DNA from: Chloroflexota bacterium
GTDB taxonomy: Bacteria > Chloroflexota > Dehalococcoidia > GIF9 > UBA5629
DNA length: 64,000 nt
Direction of reading: 5' to 3'
NCBI GenBank assembly: GCA_016865855.1
Contig: VGNX01000001.1
Location: 107,711-171,710, forward strand
How positions within the stretch are numbered: the stretch's first letter is position 1; the number at the start of each line of letters is the position of its first letter. Positions 41,801 to 51,456 of the stretch are shown here, one piece after another. The translations under genes and the position numbers were made by a program. The notes beneath the pieces were generated by a model, which saw only the letters and a program-made list of their open reading frames with translations, was not told the origin of the DNA and did not search any database.

Positions 41801-42511
41801 AGGCTCTCTTTCCATTGTAGATTGTATGAAGGTATGCTCTGACGAGGTTTCCACATCCCGGAAAAGCTCCAGCAGTTCGCTATCGTTGTCATAGCCGATA
41901 GCACGCAGCAAAATCGCCACGGGGATCTTCCTCTTGCCATTTACTTTTACAAAAATCACATCCCTGTTGGACGTTTCAAACTCCAGCCAGGCACCGTGCT
42001 CAGGGATCAACTTGGCAGTACATAGCTCACGCCCACTAGCTGAGTCTTGTTGTAGGCTGAAATAAATACCCGGGGAACGAAGCAACTGATTAACCACCAC
42101 CCTCTCCGCACCACTGATTATAAAGGTGCCTTTCTCTGTCATAATAGGGATGTCACCGAAGAATATTTCCTGCTCCGGAATCTCCCCCCTGGGTTCTCTA
42201 ACTATCAACCTGGCTCTAACATAGAGAGGAGCTGCATATGTAATATCCCGCTGACGACATTGGTCAACTGAGTATGGAGGCTGATGAAACTCATAGCCAA
42301 CGAAATGCAACTCTAACCGCGTACCGGTGAAGTCATGAATGGGGGAAACTTCTTGTAAAAGCTCCCTTAACCCCTCTTCTTGAAACCAACGAAAAGAATC
42401 AAGTTGAACCTTGATAAGATTAGGAATCTCTAAGACCTCGGGCAATTTAGCGAAGGATTTTCTCTTCTCCGAATCAATGCTTCGTTTTTCAGACACTAAT
42501 GAAATAGACAT
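38840..42511 (-). CDS. rpoB: DNA-directed RNA polymerase subunit beta
   Basis: [65 protein letters not shown]. Confidence 0.98.
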   Translation of the reverse strand: MSISLVSEKRSIDSEKRKSFAKLPEVLEIPNLIKVQLDSFRWFQEEGLRELLQEVSPIHDFTGTRLELHFVGYEFHQPPYSVDQCRQRDITYAAPLYVRARLIVREPRGEIPEQEIFFGDIPIMTEKGTFIISGAERVVVNQLLRSPGIYFSLQQDSASGRELCTAKLIPEHGAWLEFETSNRDVIFVKVNGKRKIPVAILLRAIGYDNDSELLELFRDVETSSEHTFIQSTMEREPSVSTREKALVDIYKRLRPGEPPTHENAQTLLNNLFFNPRRYDLGRVGRYKLNNRLGLDIDERCRCLTKEDFIEIVRRIIKVNNGKEEPDDIDHLRNRRVRTAGHLIQNQFRIGLLRLERAIKERMSIVGPEAATPATLINNRPIVAAVREFFGGSQLSQFMDQTNPLAELTHKRRLSAMGPGGLSRERAGFDVRDVHHSHYGKICPIETPEGPNIGLIGSLATYASINDYGFIQTPYRKVIHEVPNTVENLINRSVLEDITDSKGDIIVSKRTLITKEIAKKIASLSSQTIRVVPFVSEQIVYLTADEEERYAIAQANALLNQRNEFIEDRIGVIRGGKYLKEPADKIDFMDVSPKQVFSVTTSLIPFLEHDDANRALMGSNMQRQAVPLLRPEAPLIATGMEKEVAKYSGQVVFAREDGEVVSVDSTQVTIAKENGNEHVYPLMKFVRTNQGTCVNQRPVVSKGDKVKKEQVIADGSATDCGELALGQNILCAFMSWRGYNFEDAIIISDRLVKNDRFTSIHIEKYEIEARETKLGTEEITRDIPNVGEESLRDLDESGIIRIGAEVGPGSILVGKISPKGETELTAEEKLLRAIFGEKAREVKDSSLRVPHGECGKVIDVRVFSRDNHSDLPAGVYCLIRVWVAQKRKISVGDKMAGRHGNKGVISCILPEGDLPFLPDGRPVDIILNPIGVPSRMNIGQILETHLGWAAETLGLKVLNPIFDGANDIAIEDALARAWIVQQAGVINRASQGDSNTVELNQAKTWLADNGYNAEKVFDDRYPREARKVCLRLWLETLGVKVYGLSDEEVEGIVEKVYLEQRQSPPIFGKVTLHDGRTGEPFDQPVTVGSIYMMKLIHLVEDKVHARSTGPYSLITQQPLGGKAQFGGQRFGEMEVWALEAYGASHTLQELLTVKSDDVAGRAKAYESLVKGEDIFQPGVPESFKVLFMELRSLCLAVELLNEEEEMVSFLEERKKIGTKLRGLS

Positions 42512-42645
42512 AGCTCTCCCATCAGAAATTAAGACAAATGTCTCAGAAGTGGTACTTTAACCAAGAGATAGATTGTAACTATGAATTGTAATTGGGGAAA
42601 AAGTTAATAGGAAATCGACAAGGCATTTCAACGCAACAAATGATA

Positions 42646-42674
42646 AGCCTAACACTAAATTTGTTTTTTGTCAA
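42646..42674 (-). promoter_or_regulatory. rpoB promoter
   Basis: Reverse strand TTGACA-N17-TAGGCT about 135 nt upstream of rpoB. Confidence 0.65.
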
Positions 42675-42790
42675 GGGCTTTTGAACCCTTTTTCTTAAAA
42701 ATTTCGAGTTTTTCGTACAAACCTTCGACCGTACAAAGGAAAACCCACCTTATTAGTAGTAATCATATTCTAGCTTGACACCATCGCCAA

Positions 42791-42860
42791 GCCAACTCCG
42801 GTTGGCATCAAACCCGCTTTGGTGTAAAATTTGTTGGTTTTATGCCTCGTTTGAGGCATA
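42791..42860 (+). promoter_or_regulatory. Promoter with two overlapping/adjacent palindromes upstream of acyl-CoA synthetase gene
   Basis: TTGGCA (42802)-N17-TAAAAT (42825); GCCAACtccgGTTGGC over -35; TATGCCTCgtttGAGGCATA at 42841-42860. Confidence 0.6.
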
Positions 42861-42885
42861 GATTTCAACTGAGCCCAGGTAACCA

Positions 42886-44328
42886 ATGGATAAAGTCAAG
42901 GAATTCGAGCCTATATTTCACCCGAACTCAATGGCGGTGGTGGGAGCTTCATCTGATGAGGACAAACCGGGTAATCGGTTCTTAAGAGCGATGATAGAGT
43001 TTGGATTTAAAGGTAAACTTTATCCAGTCAACCCTGAGCAGAGCGAGATATTGGGTCGCAAGACATACCCCTGTATTAGAGAAATCCCAGAGCCTGTCGA
43101 TTTCGCCTATATCAGCACACCGGCAAGCTCCGTCCCCAGAATCATAGAAGACTGCGTAGCTAAAGGTGTCCGGGCAGTGGAGATATTTACCGCCGGCTTC
43201 AGCGAGGTAGGTGAGGAAGGACACAGGCTCGAGCAAGAAATAGTGGCACTGGCTAAAGGGAACCTCCGCATCATAGGCCCCAACTGCTTTGGCGTATATT
43301 TTCCTCATGGAGGACTTACGCTCATGCCCGGACCTAAATATCCAAAAGAAAGCGGAAACATTGCCCTCATTTCACAAAGTGGCGGACTAGCCACCCACTT
43401 CATCTGGGCAGCCAGCGGATACGGACTAAGGTTCAGTAAAGTCATGAGCTACGGAAACGCCTGCGACCTCAATGAGAGCGATTTCTTAGAGTACCTGGCT
43501 TATGACCCTGAGACCAAAACCATCGCCGCCTATGTAGAAGGAGTAAAGGATGGAAAGCGCTTCTTCGACCTGGCTAAGGGCCTTTTGGGGAGGAAGCCGC
43601 TTATTATATGGAAGGGTGGGCTTACTGAAACCGGGAAAAGAGCAGTGAATAGCCATACCGGCTCTATGGGCGGAGAAAAAGCTGTATGGCAAGCGTTCTC
43701 CAGACAAACCGGAACGGTATTGGTAGACAACTTTGAAGAATTCCTTGATACCACAGCCATTTTCCCCCACTTCTCAGAAGGCGTCGGGCGAAGGGTTGCA
43801 GTGGTCGGCGGAGGAGGCTCAGTAGGAGTTGCTGCCAGCGATGCCTGTGAGCAAGTCGGACTCCAGATTCCTACATCACCGCCTGACATTCAACAACAGC
43901 TAAGGGTTCTTCTTCCTCCAGCCGGGACAAGCATCAGAAACCCGGTTGATATAGGAACCCCCACACTCCCCCCTTCGGTACTCCAAAAAGTCCTGGAAAT
44001 CCTCCTTTCCTGGGATGGAATAGATACCCTAATCATCGACCGTATTTTCCTCTACGGAACCCCGCAACTCGTAGGAATGCCTGGAGCAGACTCTGAGAAA
44101 CGTGCCGAGGTGCTGGTAGACATAAGGAAGAGGGTCAAAAAGCCGCTCTTGGCTATTCTCGGAGAGCTGGCAACCAATGTTGACAAGATAGACATGGAGA
44201 CAGACAGGAGACGAGTGCAAGACCGCTTCCTTCAAGCTGGCATCGCCGTATCGCCATCTCTCCAGAGAGCAGTAAAAGCTCTTTCCAACGTATGTTCCTA
44301 CTACGAAAAAGCCTGCACCGATAAATAG
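42886..44328 (+). CDS. CoA-binding / NDP-forming acyl-CoA synthetase alpha-like protein
   Basis: IFHPNSMAVVGASSDEDKPGNRFLRAMIEFGFKGKLYPVNP; GPNCFGVY; NSHTGSMGG. Confidence 0.9.
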   Translation: MDKVKEFEPIFHPNSMAVVGASSDEDKPGNRFLRAMIEFGFKGKLYPVNPEQSEILGRKTYPCIREIPEPVDFAYISTPASSVPRIIEDCVAKGVRAVEIFTAGFSEVGEEGHRLEQEIVALAKGNLRIIGPNCFGVYFPHGGLTLMPGPKYPKESGNIALISQSGGLATHFIWAASGYGLRFSKVMSYGNACDLNESDFLEYLAYDPETKTIAAYVEGVKDGKRFFDLAKGLLGRKPLIIWKGGLTETGKRAVNSHTGSMGGEKAVWQAFSRQTGTVLVDNFEEFLDTTAIFPHFSEGVGRRVAVVGGGGSVGVAASDACEQVGLQIPTSPPDIQQQLRVLLPPAGTSIRNPVDIGTPTLPPSVLQKVLEILLSWDGIDTLIIDRIFLYGTPQLVGMPGADSEKRAEVLVDIRKRVKKPLLAILGELATNVDKIDMETDRRRVQDRFLQAGIAVSPSLQRAVKALSNVCSYYEKACTDK

Positions 44329-44426
44329 CTTCAACTGGCTAAATTGCTTTAGGCTTCAATATGGACTACAATTAGCAACGGCATAGCAATACAAAGCACG
44401 ACCGCTAATGGAGGCAAATTTAAATA

Positions 44427-45299
44427 ATGGTTAATGACGGTTTCGATAAATTCAAAGGTTCGCATGACTATGTTACCTCCGAAGCTCTGAGAAATGCTGT
44501 CAATGTGGCCATAGCCTTAAGAAGGCCTCTGTTGGTCAGAGGCGAACCAGGAACAGGAAAGACGCTGCTGGCCCACAGTATCGCCAAAGGCCTAAATAAA
44601 AAGCTGATTGTCTGGAATATAAAATCCACTACCAAAGCCCAAGAAGGGCTATATGTATATGATGTTGTGCAGAGGCTAAACGACAGTCGCTTCGGTGATA
44701 AAGATATCTCCGACATTAGGCAATACATAAAGCTGGGCAAATTAGGAGAAGCCTTCGCCTCCAAAGAGGAGCTTGTGCTCCTCATTGACGAGATAGATAA
44801 AGCCGATCTCGAATTCCCTAACGACTTACTCAATGAGCTAGATGAGATGAGCTTCTATATCCCAGAGACGGGTGAGAGTATTGTTGCAGCTCACCGGCCT
44901 ATAGTGGTCATAACCAGCAATGCTGAGAAGGAATTGCCTGACGCTTTTCTGCGACGCTGTATATTCCATTACATTGAATTTCCTAACCCGCCGCTAATGG
45001 AGGAAATAGTCAAGGTACACTTCCCCGATATACAGGATAGTCTCCTTCGCCAGGCTTTGACAACGTTCTATTCACTACGAAAAATTGACGATTTCCGCAA
45101 GAAACCGTCAACAAGCGAACTTATAGACTGGATTCGTGTTCTCATCGCCAGCAGCACACCAGATGAGGTGATACCCAGTGAGATTCCTTTTGCCGGCACC
45201 TTATTGAAGAAAGAAACAGACTATGCCTATTTCGTAAATACCTACATGAAGAAGATACAAACCACAAAGACTATAGACGGCTACGAGACGCTACGTTAA
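44427..45299 (+). CDS. MoxR-type AAA ATPase
   Basis: LLVRGEPGTGKTLLAHSIAKGL; LVLLIDEIDKADLEFPNDLLNELDEMSFYIPETGE. Confidence 0.9.
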   Translation: MVNDGFDKFKGSHDYVTSEALRNAVNVAIALRRPLLVRGEPGTGKTLLAHSIAKGLNKKLIVWNIKSTTKAQEGLYVYDVVQRLNDSRFGDKDISDIRQYIKLGKLGEAFASKEELVLLIDEIDKADLEFPNDLLNELDEMSFYIPETGESIVAAHRPIVVITSNAEKELPDAFLRRCIFHYIEFPNPPLMEEIVKVHFPDIQDSLLRQALTTFYSLRKIDDFRKKPSTSELIDWIRVLIASSTPDEVIPSEIPFAGTLLKKETDYAYFVNTYMKKIQTTKTIDGYETLR

Positions 45300-45321
45300 T
45301 AAACGGTAGATAGGCACTCGT

Positions 45322-46491
45322 ATGTTTACCGACTTCTTTTACACCTTAAGGGAGAGAAAGGTACCCGTCTCAATCACAGAATGGATGACCCTTATGGAAG
45401 CTTTATCCAGGGGCTACATCTCCACTCTAAATGATTTCTATTATCTGGCCCGAGCCATATTGGTCAAAAGCGAAGCTTACTTCGACCATTATGACATTGC
45501 TTTCCAAGAATACTTCAAAGGCATTAAAGCCCCGGCAGAGATTTCAGAACAAATTCTGGCCTGGCTTAAAGACCCTTTCAACAGGATGCTCCTAACTGAA
45601 GAGGAAAGGGCACTGCTGGACCTTATGGATTTGGATGAATTGCTGGAGGAGCTTGAAAAAAGGTTTCGGGAGCAGACAGAGCAACATGATAGAGGCGCCT
45701 ATTGGATTGGTCGAGGAGGCACCTCACCGTTCGGACATTCTGGGCAACATCCGGCTGGCTTCAGGCTTGGGGGTGGAGGAGGCGGCAGAAGCGCCATTCA
45801 AATCGCTGAACAAAGGCAATTCCGCAACTACCGCCATGACCTGACGCTCGATATCCGTCAGATTGAAGTAGCCCTCAAAGGACTACGACAACTTAAACGC
45901 ATCGGGCCTGAGGACGAACTGGATTTGGATAAGACAATAGATGCTACCGCCAAGAACGCTGGCGAAATCGAGTTGAAGTGGAGACAAAGCAGACACAACA
46001 AGGTAAAGTTGCTTCTTCTTATGGATGTGGGTGGCTCTATGGACCCCTTTGCCCACCTCTGTAGCCTCCTCTTCTCGGCTGCACACCGCAGTGCCCACTT
46101 CAAGGACTTCCAGTATTATTATTTCCATAATTGTATATACGACTACGTTTATAAAGATATCGAGCGTCGAGATGCAGTAAGTACCGACCACCTGCTGCAC
46201 ACCATGGAACCAGATTATAAGGTCATATTAGTAGGAGATGCCTGGATGGCACCATCGGAGCTAAACAATGTCTACGGTGCCATTTATTACTACGAACGAA
46301 ACCACAAGCCGGGATTAGCCCGTCTCAAACAGATTGCTGACCATTTCAGCCACTGCACCTGGCTAAACCCCGAATCACAAAACTATTGGAACGAACCCAC
46401 AGTTTTTATGGTCCGGAAAGTCTTTTCCATGTTCGAACTCACCATCGAAGGCCTCCAGAAAGCTGTTAAAAAACTGATTGTTAAGCGCTGA
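45322..46491 (+). CDS. VWA domain, CoxE-like protein
   Basis: KVKLLLLMDVGGSMDPFAHLCSLLFSAAHR; adjacent to MoxR ATPase. Confidence 0.85.
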   Translation: MFTDFFYTLRERKVPVSITEWMTLMEALSRGYISTLNDFYYLARAILVKSEAYFDHYDIAFQEYFKGIKAPAEISEQILAWLKDPFNRMLLTEEERALLDLMDLDELLEELEKRFREQTEQHDRGAYWIGRGGTSPFGHSGQHPAGFRLGGGGGGRSAIQIAEQRQFRNYRHDLTLDIRQIEVALKGLRQLKRIGPEDELDLDKTIDATAKNAGEIELKWRQSRHNKVKLLLLMDVGGSMDPFAHLCSLLFSAAHRSAHFKDFQYYYFHNCIYDYVYKDIERRDAVSTDHLLHTMEPDYKVILVGDAWMAPSELNNVYGAIYYYERNHKPGLARLKQIADHFSHCTWLNPESQNYWNEPTVFMVRKVFSMFELTIEGLQKAVKKLIVKR

Positions 46492-46534
46492 AGCCCCTCA
46501 AGCGTACCAACCTACCACCAAGATATGACCCATC

Positions 46535-46632
46535 AATGTAGTTGCGACCCTTTAGGGTCGCCTATTCCACCCACCAATGTAGCGGCGACCTTTTAAGGTC
46601 GCCATAGCGAGGCTAAAGCCTCGCGACTACGT
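46535..46632. repeat. Intergenic hairpin repeat cluster (TGTAG...CTAC)
   Basis: tgtagttgcgaccctttagggtcgcc... gcgaggctaaagcctcgcgactac. Confidence 0.85.
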
Positions 46633-46779
46633 GTTTGATTTGATTTCGGGCTAAAGCCCTACAACTCAAACCGTCATTGCGAGCCCTTCGCTCCTGTCAT
46701 TCTGAGCACAGCGAAGAATCTATTCTATAGACAGAAACCTACAGCTACATTATAATCACCTCATCAAGGGCTAAGTAAG

Positions 46780-47085
46780 GTGACAAATCAGCCAAAATGG
46801 CAACACCCCGGCGGCAAGTTCCGCGAAGTCGGTCCCGAAGCATTGTCTGATGCCGAGCTTCTGGCAATTCTAATCTCCACCGGTACCCAAAATAAGCCAG
46901 CCGAGCAAATCGCTGAGGAGATTATTCAACGCTTTGGCTCCTTCAAAGGCATGGCAAACCAGCCGCTGAGCAAATTCCTGGAGATGAAAGGCTTGGGAGA
47001 CGTCAAGGCAATCAGAATCGCTGCTGCTTTCGAAATCGCCCGCCGCATCGTCAACGAGGTTCTAAAAGACCATGAGGAAACCTAA
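46780..47085 (+). CDS. RadC N-terminal (UPF0758 HhH) domain only, no JAB domain
   Basis: FREVGPEALSDAELLAILISTGTQNKPAEQIAEEIIQRFGSFKGMANQPLSKFLEMKGLGDVKAIRIAAAFEIARR. Confidence 0.85.
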   Translation: MTNQPKWQHPGGKFREVGPEALSDAELLAILISTGTQNKPAEQIAEEIIQRFGSFKGMANQPLSKFLEMKGLGDVKAIRIAAAFEIARRIVNEVLKDHEET

Positions 47086-50000
47086 AACTGGTTCGGTCAG
47101 AATTCCCAGTCCATTTACTACTATCCACAAAACAGAGTGGACGGGGGCCGCCAAGCTTGCCGAAGAGATGAATAACATCATCAAAAGAAAAGGCTTGCCT
47201 CTGGGCCAAGCCGAGGTAGAGACAACTCAAGAAGGCAATAGAAAACGGGTAGACATCATCCTGTTTGAAAGCCCCACCAGCCAAAATGCCATCTGTGTTA
47301 TTGAAACAAAGCAGCCTTATTATGACGCCTTCGATGAAGAGGAGCTCAAGGAGCCAGCCAGAAAGAAAGCTACCCAAAGAAGTGCCAAATACTTTGCCAC
47401 GTCCAATTTCCAACATCTCTATTGGTTCGACACCCAAAAGGTCAATAGCTTAAGACCTTTAGAGGAACAAATCCAGGACAAATACTTTCTCTCCCAGATT
47501 GAGAATTTAGACCTGATAGAGGAGCCAAGATACAAAAATAGTATCCTTTCCGGACTGGAACGCTTCCTCACCGACCTTTATGAGGTTCACTCGGGTAAGA
47601 AAGTTAAGCCAAAACTGGCCATCGACGACCTTCTTGTCTACAGAATCCACGACAAGATAATCAGGCTCGCCCGACAGTACACCAGGATAATCGAGGATAA
47701 ATGCCATAAAGATGCCGCTTTTAATTCACAGCTTGGCAAATGGTTTAATGACCAGGGCTGGAGCTTCGTTTGGCAGCCTCAGGACTTCGATAAAACGGCA
47801 CGACAGACCGCCTACCTGCTGGCCAACAAAATCCTGTTCTACGAGGCGCTTCAGGCTAAACGTCCCCAGAAGCTCGATTCTCTACAAATCTCTGAAGGCT
47901 TGACCAAGGGAGCACAACTTCAAAAGATATTACAGAGCTTCTTCGATGAAGTCCTCAAAATAGACTACGAGACGATTTATACCACTGACTTCATCGATAC
48001 CATCGCCTTCCCCGAAGTAAAAGAGGTGGTCAAAGAAATAAGAGAGCTGGTGGATATACTCAGGCAATATGACTTTTCCAAACTCGGCTACGATATTATC
48101 GGCAAAATCTTCGAAAAGCTCATCCCTCAAGAGGAACGGCATGACCTAGGCCAGTACTTCACCAATCCCGATGTTGTTGATATCATCATCGAGTTCTGCC
48201 TGCAAGGCAAAGCTGCTAAAGCTAAAGTCTTCGACCCGGCTTGCGGCGCCGGCACATTCCTGGTCCGTGCTTACCAGCACAAGAGACTGCTGAATCAGCT
48301 CTCCAAGCATGAAGACATACTTGATACCTTGTGGGGGAATGACATCGCCAAGTTCCCGGCTCACCTCTCCACCATAAACCTGGCTATCAATGATTTGGCC
48401 GCGGATAGAAATTACCCCAATATACTTCAAGAGGACTTCTTCAACCTTTTGAGCACTGAAGGCGGCTTCGAGCTGCCGCGAAAGTGGCGCCGGGCAAGAG
48501 CGTCAACCCTTGGCAAGAAGGAAAGGGAGATTGAATATCCCCGCTGGTTCGATTGCGTCGTCGGCAATCCGCCTTACACCCGCCAGGAGGAGATAAGCGA
48601 CATCGCCCCCAAAGATAAAGGCTACAAAGCGAGCCTCATAGATAACGCTCTGTTCGATAGTAAAGACAGGCAACTGGCTGAAATCTCAAAACGGGCTGGC
48701 ATCTATGCCTATTTCTTCGTCCACGGCACCAAGTTCCTGCAAAACGGCGGCAGGTTCGGCTTCGTCGTCTCCAACTCCTGGCTCGATGTTGACTACGGCA
48801 AAGGCTTGCAGGAGTTCTTTCTCAAAAACTACAAAATCATCGCCATCATTGAATCCAAGGTCGAGCGCTGGTTTGAAGATGCCGACATAAACACCTGCAT
48901 CATCATACTTGAGAAATGCTCCGGCGAGGATAAGCGCCGCGAGCGTAACGAAAACATTGTCCGCTTCGCCTACCTGAAAAAGCCTTTACGCTACTTCATA
49001 CCCTCAGCACAGGATATGTGGGAGCGACAGGTGGAAAGGCGTAACGCCATAAAAGATAAGTTTATTAAGACCATCCTCGCCCATAATGAGCTTTACGATG
49101 ACGAGGATTTTAGAATCTACCCCAAAAAGCAGAGCGAACTATGGGAAGAAGGCTTTGACCTAGAGAAGAACGAATACGTGGGCTCCAAGTGGGGCAAATA
49201 CCTCAGAGCCCCGGACATCTTCTTCAAGATTCTGGAGAAGGGCAAAGATAAGCTGGTACCGCTGAAGCAAATCGCCGACGTGAGATTTGGCATTAAGACC
49301 GGCGCCAATGAGTTCTTCTACTTAACTGAAGATGAGATAAAGAGGCACGGCATTGAGAGAGAATTCTGGATGCACCAGGACGATAATGGAAATTGGATAC
49401 CCAACTATGTCATCAAAAGCCCCAGGGAATGCAAATCCATTATCGTCAAGCCTGAGGACTTGAAATATCGCGTGCTCATGATTCACAAAGACAAAAAAGA
49501 CTTGAGAGGCACCAACGTCTTAAAATACATCAGAGAAGGCGAAACCAAAGGTTACCATAATCGAGATACATGCAGTTCGAGGCAACGATGGTATGATTTG
49601 GGCAAAAGGCAACCAGGAACACTCCTAGTTGCAATGATCCAAGCCTATCGTCACATTGTCTTTCATAATCCTTTTAAAGTTTACCCAGACCATAATTTAT
49701 TCGAGATACTACTGGATGAAGCGGAATCGACTTTATGTGCGGCTGCTCTTTCATCTGCAGTTACAATGTTGACAAAGGAATTTTATGGCCGTTCCTACGG
49801 CGGTGGCAGTGGTCCTCTAAAGCTGGAGGGGATTGATATCGAGAAGCTTCCCATTATAGCACCATCAAAGGCAACAGATGAACAGCGAAAGATTGCGATT
49901 ATAAAATTAAAGAAACTTTCTGCTAGCACACTCCACGATACTTTCAACGAGCTCGGTGCCTTTTCACCTGAGCAAGTCTCCTTAGATAAGGTCAAACCCG

Positions 50001-50569
50001 ACCGCCGCGAGCTGGATAAAATCATCATGGGCGAAATACTGGGCTTGACTGATGATGAGCAGCTTGAGGTCTACCGGGCGGTGATTGACCTAGTGAAATC
50101 GCGGCTGGAAAAGGCCAAAAGCTTCGGTAAGAGGAAAAAGACCAGGGAAGGCATTGATGTTGACTTGCTGGTGAAAACGGTGATGGAGAAAGTCGGCGAT
50201 GATACCTTGGGTAAGTTCCATCGAGAAAAGGTTCTAAGCCAGAAACAGCTTTACACTAAAGCACTGCCCAAAGCCGGCGATGAAATCGCCGTTCGTCAAA
50301 GCCTGCTCGGCTGGCGGCTGTATTCAGGCAAAGAATACATAGATTGCGCCTCAGAGTTTGAAGCCCGCTACCTTAGAGTCTGGCTTCAGGCTGGAATGGT
50401 AGAGGTCAAAGTACCCAAAGATGAGGGCTACCTGGAAACCATAGTCCCTGAATTAGAGAGCCTTAAAGCTAAAATAGATGACGCCATAGAAGCCCATCTC
50501 AGCTTCATCGCCAATCCCCGAACCAGAGACAGAATCCTCCACCGGCTATGGCAGGAAATTACCAAATAA
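47072..50569 (+). CDS. Type IIG-like restriction-modification protein (N-terminal nuclease plus N6-adenine methylase)
   Basis: KRVDIILFESPTSQNAICVIETKQP (D-ExK); VFDPACGAGTFLVRAYQHK; VVGNPPYTRQEEI. Confidence 0.85.
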   Translation: MRKPKTGSVRIPSPFTTIHKTEWTGAAKLAEEMNNIIKRKGLPLGQAEVETTQEGNRKRVDIILFESPTSQNAICVIETKQPYYDAFDEEELKEPARKKATQRSAKYFATSNFQHLYWFDTQKVNSLRPLEEQIQDKYFLSQIENLDLIEEPRYKNSILSGLERFLTDLYEVHSGKKVKPKLAIDDLLVYRIHDKIIRLARQYTRIIEDKCHKDAAFNSQLGKWFNDQGWSFVWQPQDFDKTARQTAYLLANKILFYEALQAKRPQKLDSLQISEGLTKGAQLQKILQSFFDEVLKIDYETIYTTDFIDTIAFPEVKEVVKEIRELVDILRQYDFSKLGYDIIGKIFEKLIPQEERHDLGQYFTNPDVVDIIIEFCLQGKAAKAKVFDPACGAGTFLVRAYQHKRLLNQLSKHEDILDTLWGNDIAKFPAHLSTINLAINDLAADRNYPNILQEDFFNLLSTEGGFELPRKWRRARASTLGKKEREIEYPRWFDCVVGNPPYTRQEEISDIAPKDKGYKASLIDNALFDSKDRQLAEISKRAGIYAYFFVHGTKFLQNGGRFGFVVSNSWLDVDYGKGLQEFFLKNYKIIAIIESKVERWFEDADINTCIIILEKCSGEDKRRERNENIVRFAYLKKPLRYFIPSAQDMWERQVERRNAIKDKFIKTILAHNELYDDEDFRIYPKKQSELWEEGFDLEKNEYVGSKWGKYLRAPDIFFKILEKGKDKLVPLKQIADVRFGIKTGANEFFYLTEDEIKRHGIEREFWMHQDDNGNWIPNYVIKSPRECKSIIVKPEDLKYRVLMIHKDKKDLRGTNVLKYIREGETKGYHNRDTCSSRQRWYDLGKRQPGTLLVAMIQAYRHIVFHNPFKVYPDHNLFEILLDEAESTLCAAALSSAVTMLTKEFYGRSYGGGSGPLKLEGIDIEKLPIIAPSKATDEQRKIAIIKLKKLSASTLHDTFNELGAFSPEQVSLDKVKPDRRELDKIIMGEILGLTDDEQLEVYRAVIDLVKSRLEKAKSFGKRKKTREGIDVDLLVKTVMEKVGDDTLGKFHREKVLSQKQLYTKALPKAGDEIAVRQSLLGWRLYSGKEYIDCASEFEARYLRVWLQAGMVEVKVPKDEGYLETIVPELESLKAKIDDAIEAHLSFIANPRTRDRILHRLWQEITK

Positions 50570-50584
50570 ACCAATTCTCACAAA

Positions 50585-51328
50585 ATGACAGAATTCTACG
50601 CCTACATAGATGAATCTGGAGATGAGGGCACAGGAGGCAAAGGAACAAAGTGGTTCGTCATAACTGCCTTGATCGCCAGCCAGGATGAAGCCACAGCGTT
50701 AGGCTCCACTTATCACCGCCTAAAACAGAGAATCAACTTGAGTGCTGACAAAGTTCTCCATTGGGCAGAACTCAGCCATCCCCGGAAAAAGGCAGTTACC
50801 GAAGAGCTAGCCAATAGCGATTTTACCATCTGCACAGTTCTAGTGGACACACAACACCTTGACATAGTCAATACAAATCCGAAGCTAAAAGGTAAGAGAC
50901 TATACTTCTATGCTTTCAGGAGATTGGTAGAACGCATTAGTTGGTATTGCGACGATAAGAGCGACAAAGTAAGGCTATATCCTGAGAACAAAGCTGGAAT
51001 TAAATACGAGGAGTTAAGAGGATATCTAGACTACATTCAAAGCCAACCGGAGTGCCAAATCAGGAAGGATTGTATTCTAGGTGTGCAACCGAAGGCGAAA
51101 TCTCAATCTAATTTACTGCAACTGGCAGACAGCGTCTGTGGTGCTATTTATGAGGCCGTGGAGTTTAAATACGGTGTGATTGAAGACTCGTATCTACTGG
51201 CGCTTAAAGACAAGCTATACAGACGGGGTAGTAAGGTATTCGGCTATGGTATCAAGTTCATGCCCCACAAAAGCAACCAGATTCAACAACTCTTAACTGG
51301 GACATACAAATGGCTAACTACCATATGA
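50585..51328 (+). CDS. DUF3800 domain protein
   Basis: MTEFYAYIDESGDEGTGGKGTKWFVITALIAS...LQLADSVCGAIYEAVE. Confidence 0.85.
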   Translation: MTEFYAYIDESGDEGTGGKGTKWFVITALIASQDEATALGSTYHRLKQRINLSADKVLHWAELSHPRKKAVTEELANSDFTICTVLVDTQHLDIVNTNPKLKGKRLYFYAFRRLVERISWYCDDKSDKVRLYPENKAGIKYEELRGYLDYIQSQPECQIRKDCILGVQPKAKSQSNLLQLADSVCGAIYEAVEFKYGVIEDSYLLALKDKLYRRGSKVFGYGIKFMPHKSNQIQQLLTGTYKWLTTI

Positions 51329-51456
51329 AAAAGCCCCCGGCGGTAGTTCCCCACATCTCTACAGATGCTGCCATCCTTAACAGATGACCAACCGTTCTCC
51401 AGGAGCCTCTATTAACCATACTACTTGATTGTTAAATTTTTGTCAAGCTCTAAAAG

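Noticed and set aside
42775-42830. Possible riboswitch (nested ACACCA...TGGTGT and GCCAAC-UCCG-GUUGGC stems)
   Set aside because: The same bases form a good TTGGCA-N17-TAAAAT promoter, so most of the fold would not be transcribed; kept only as promoter palindromes.
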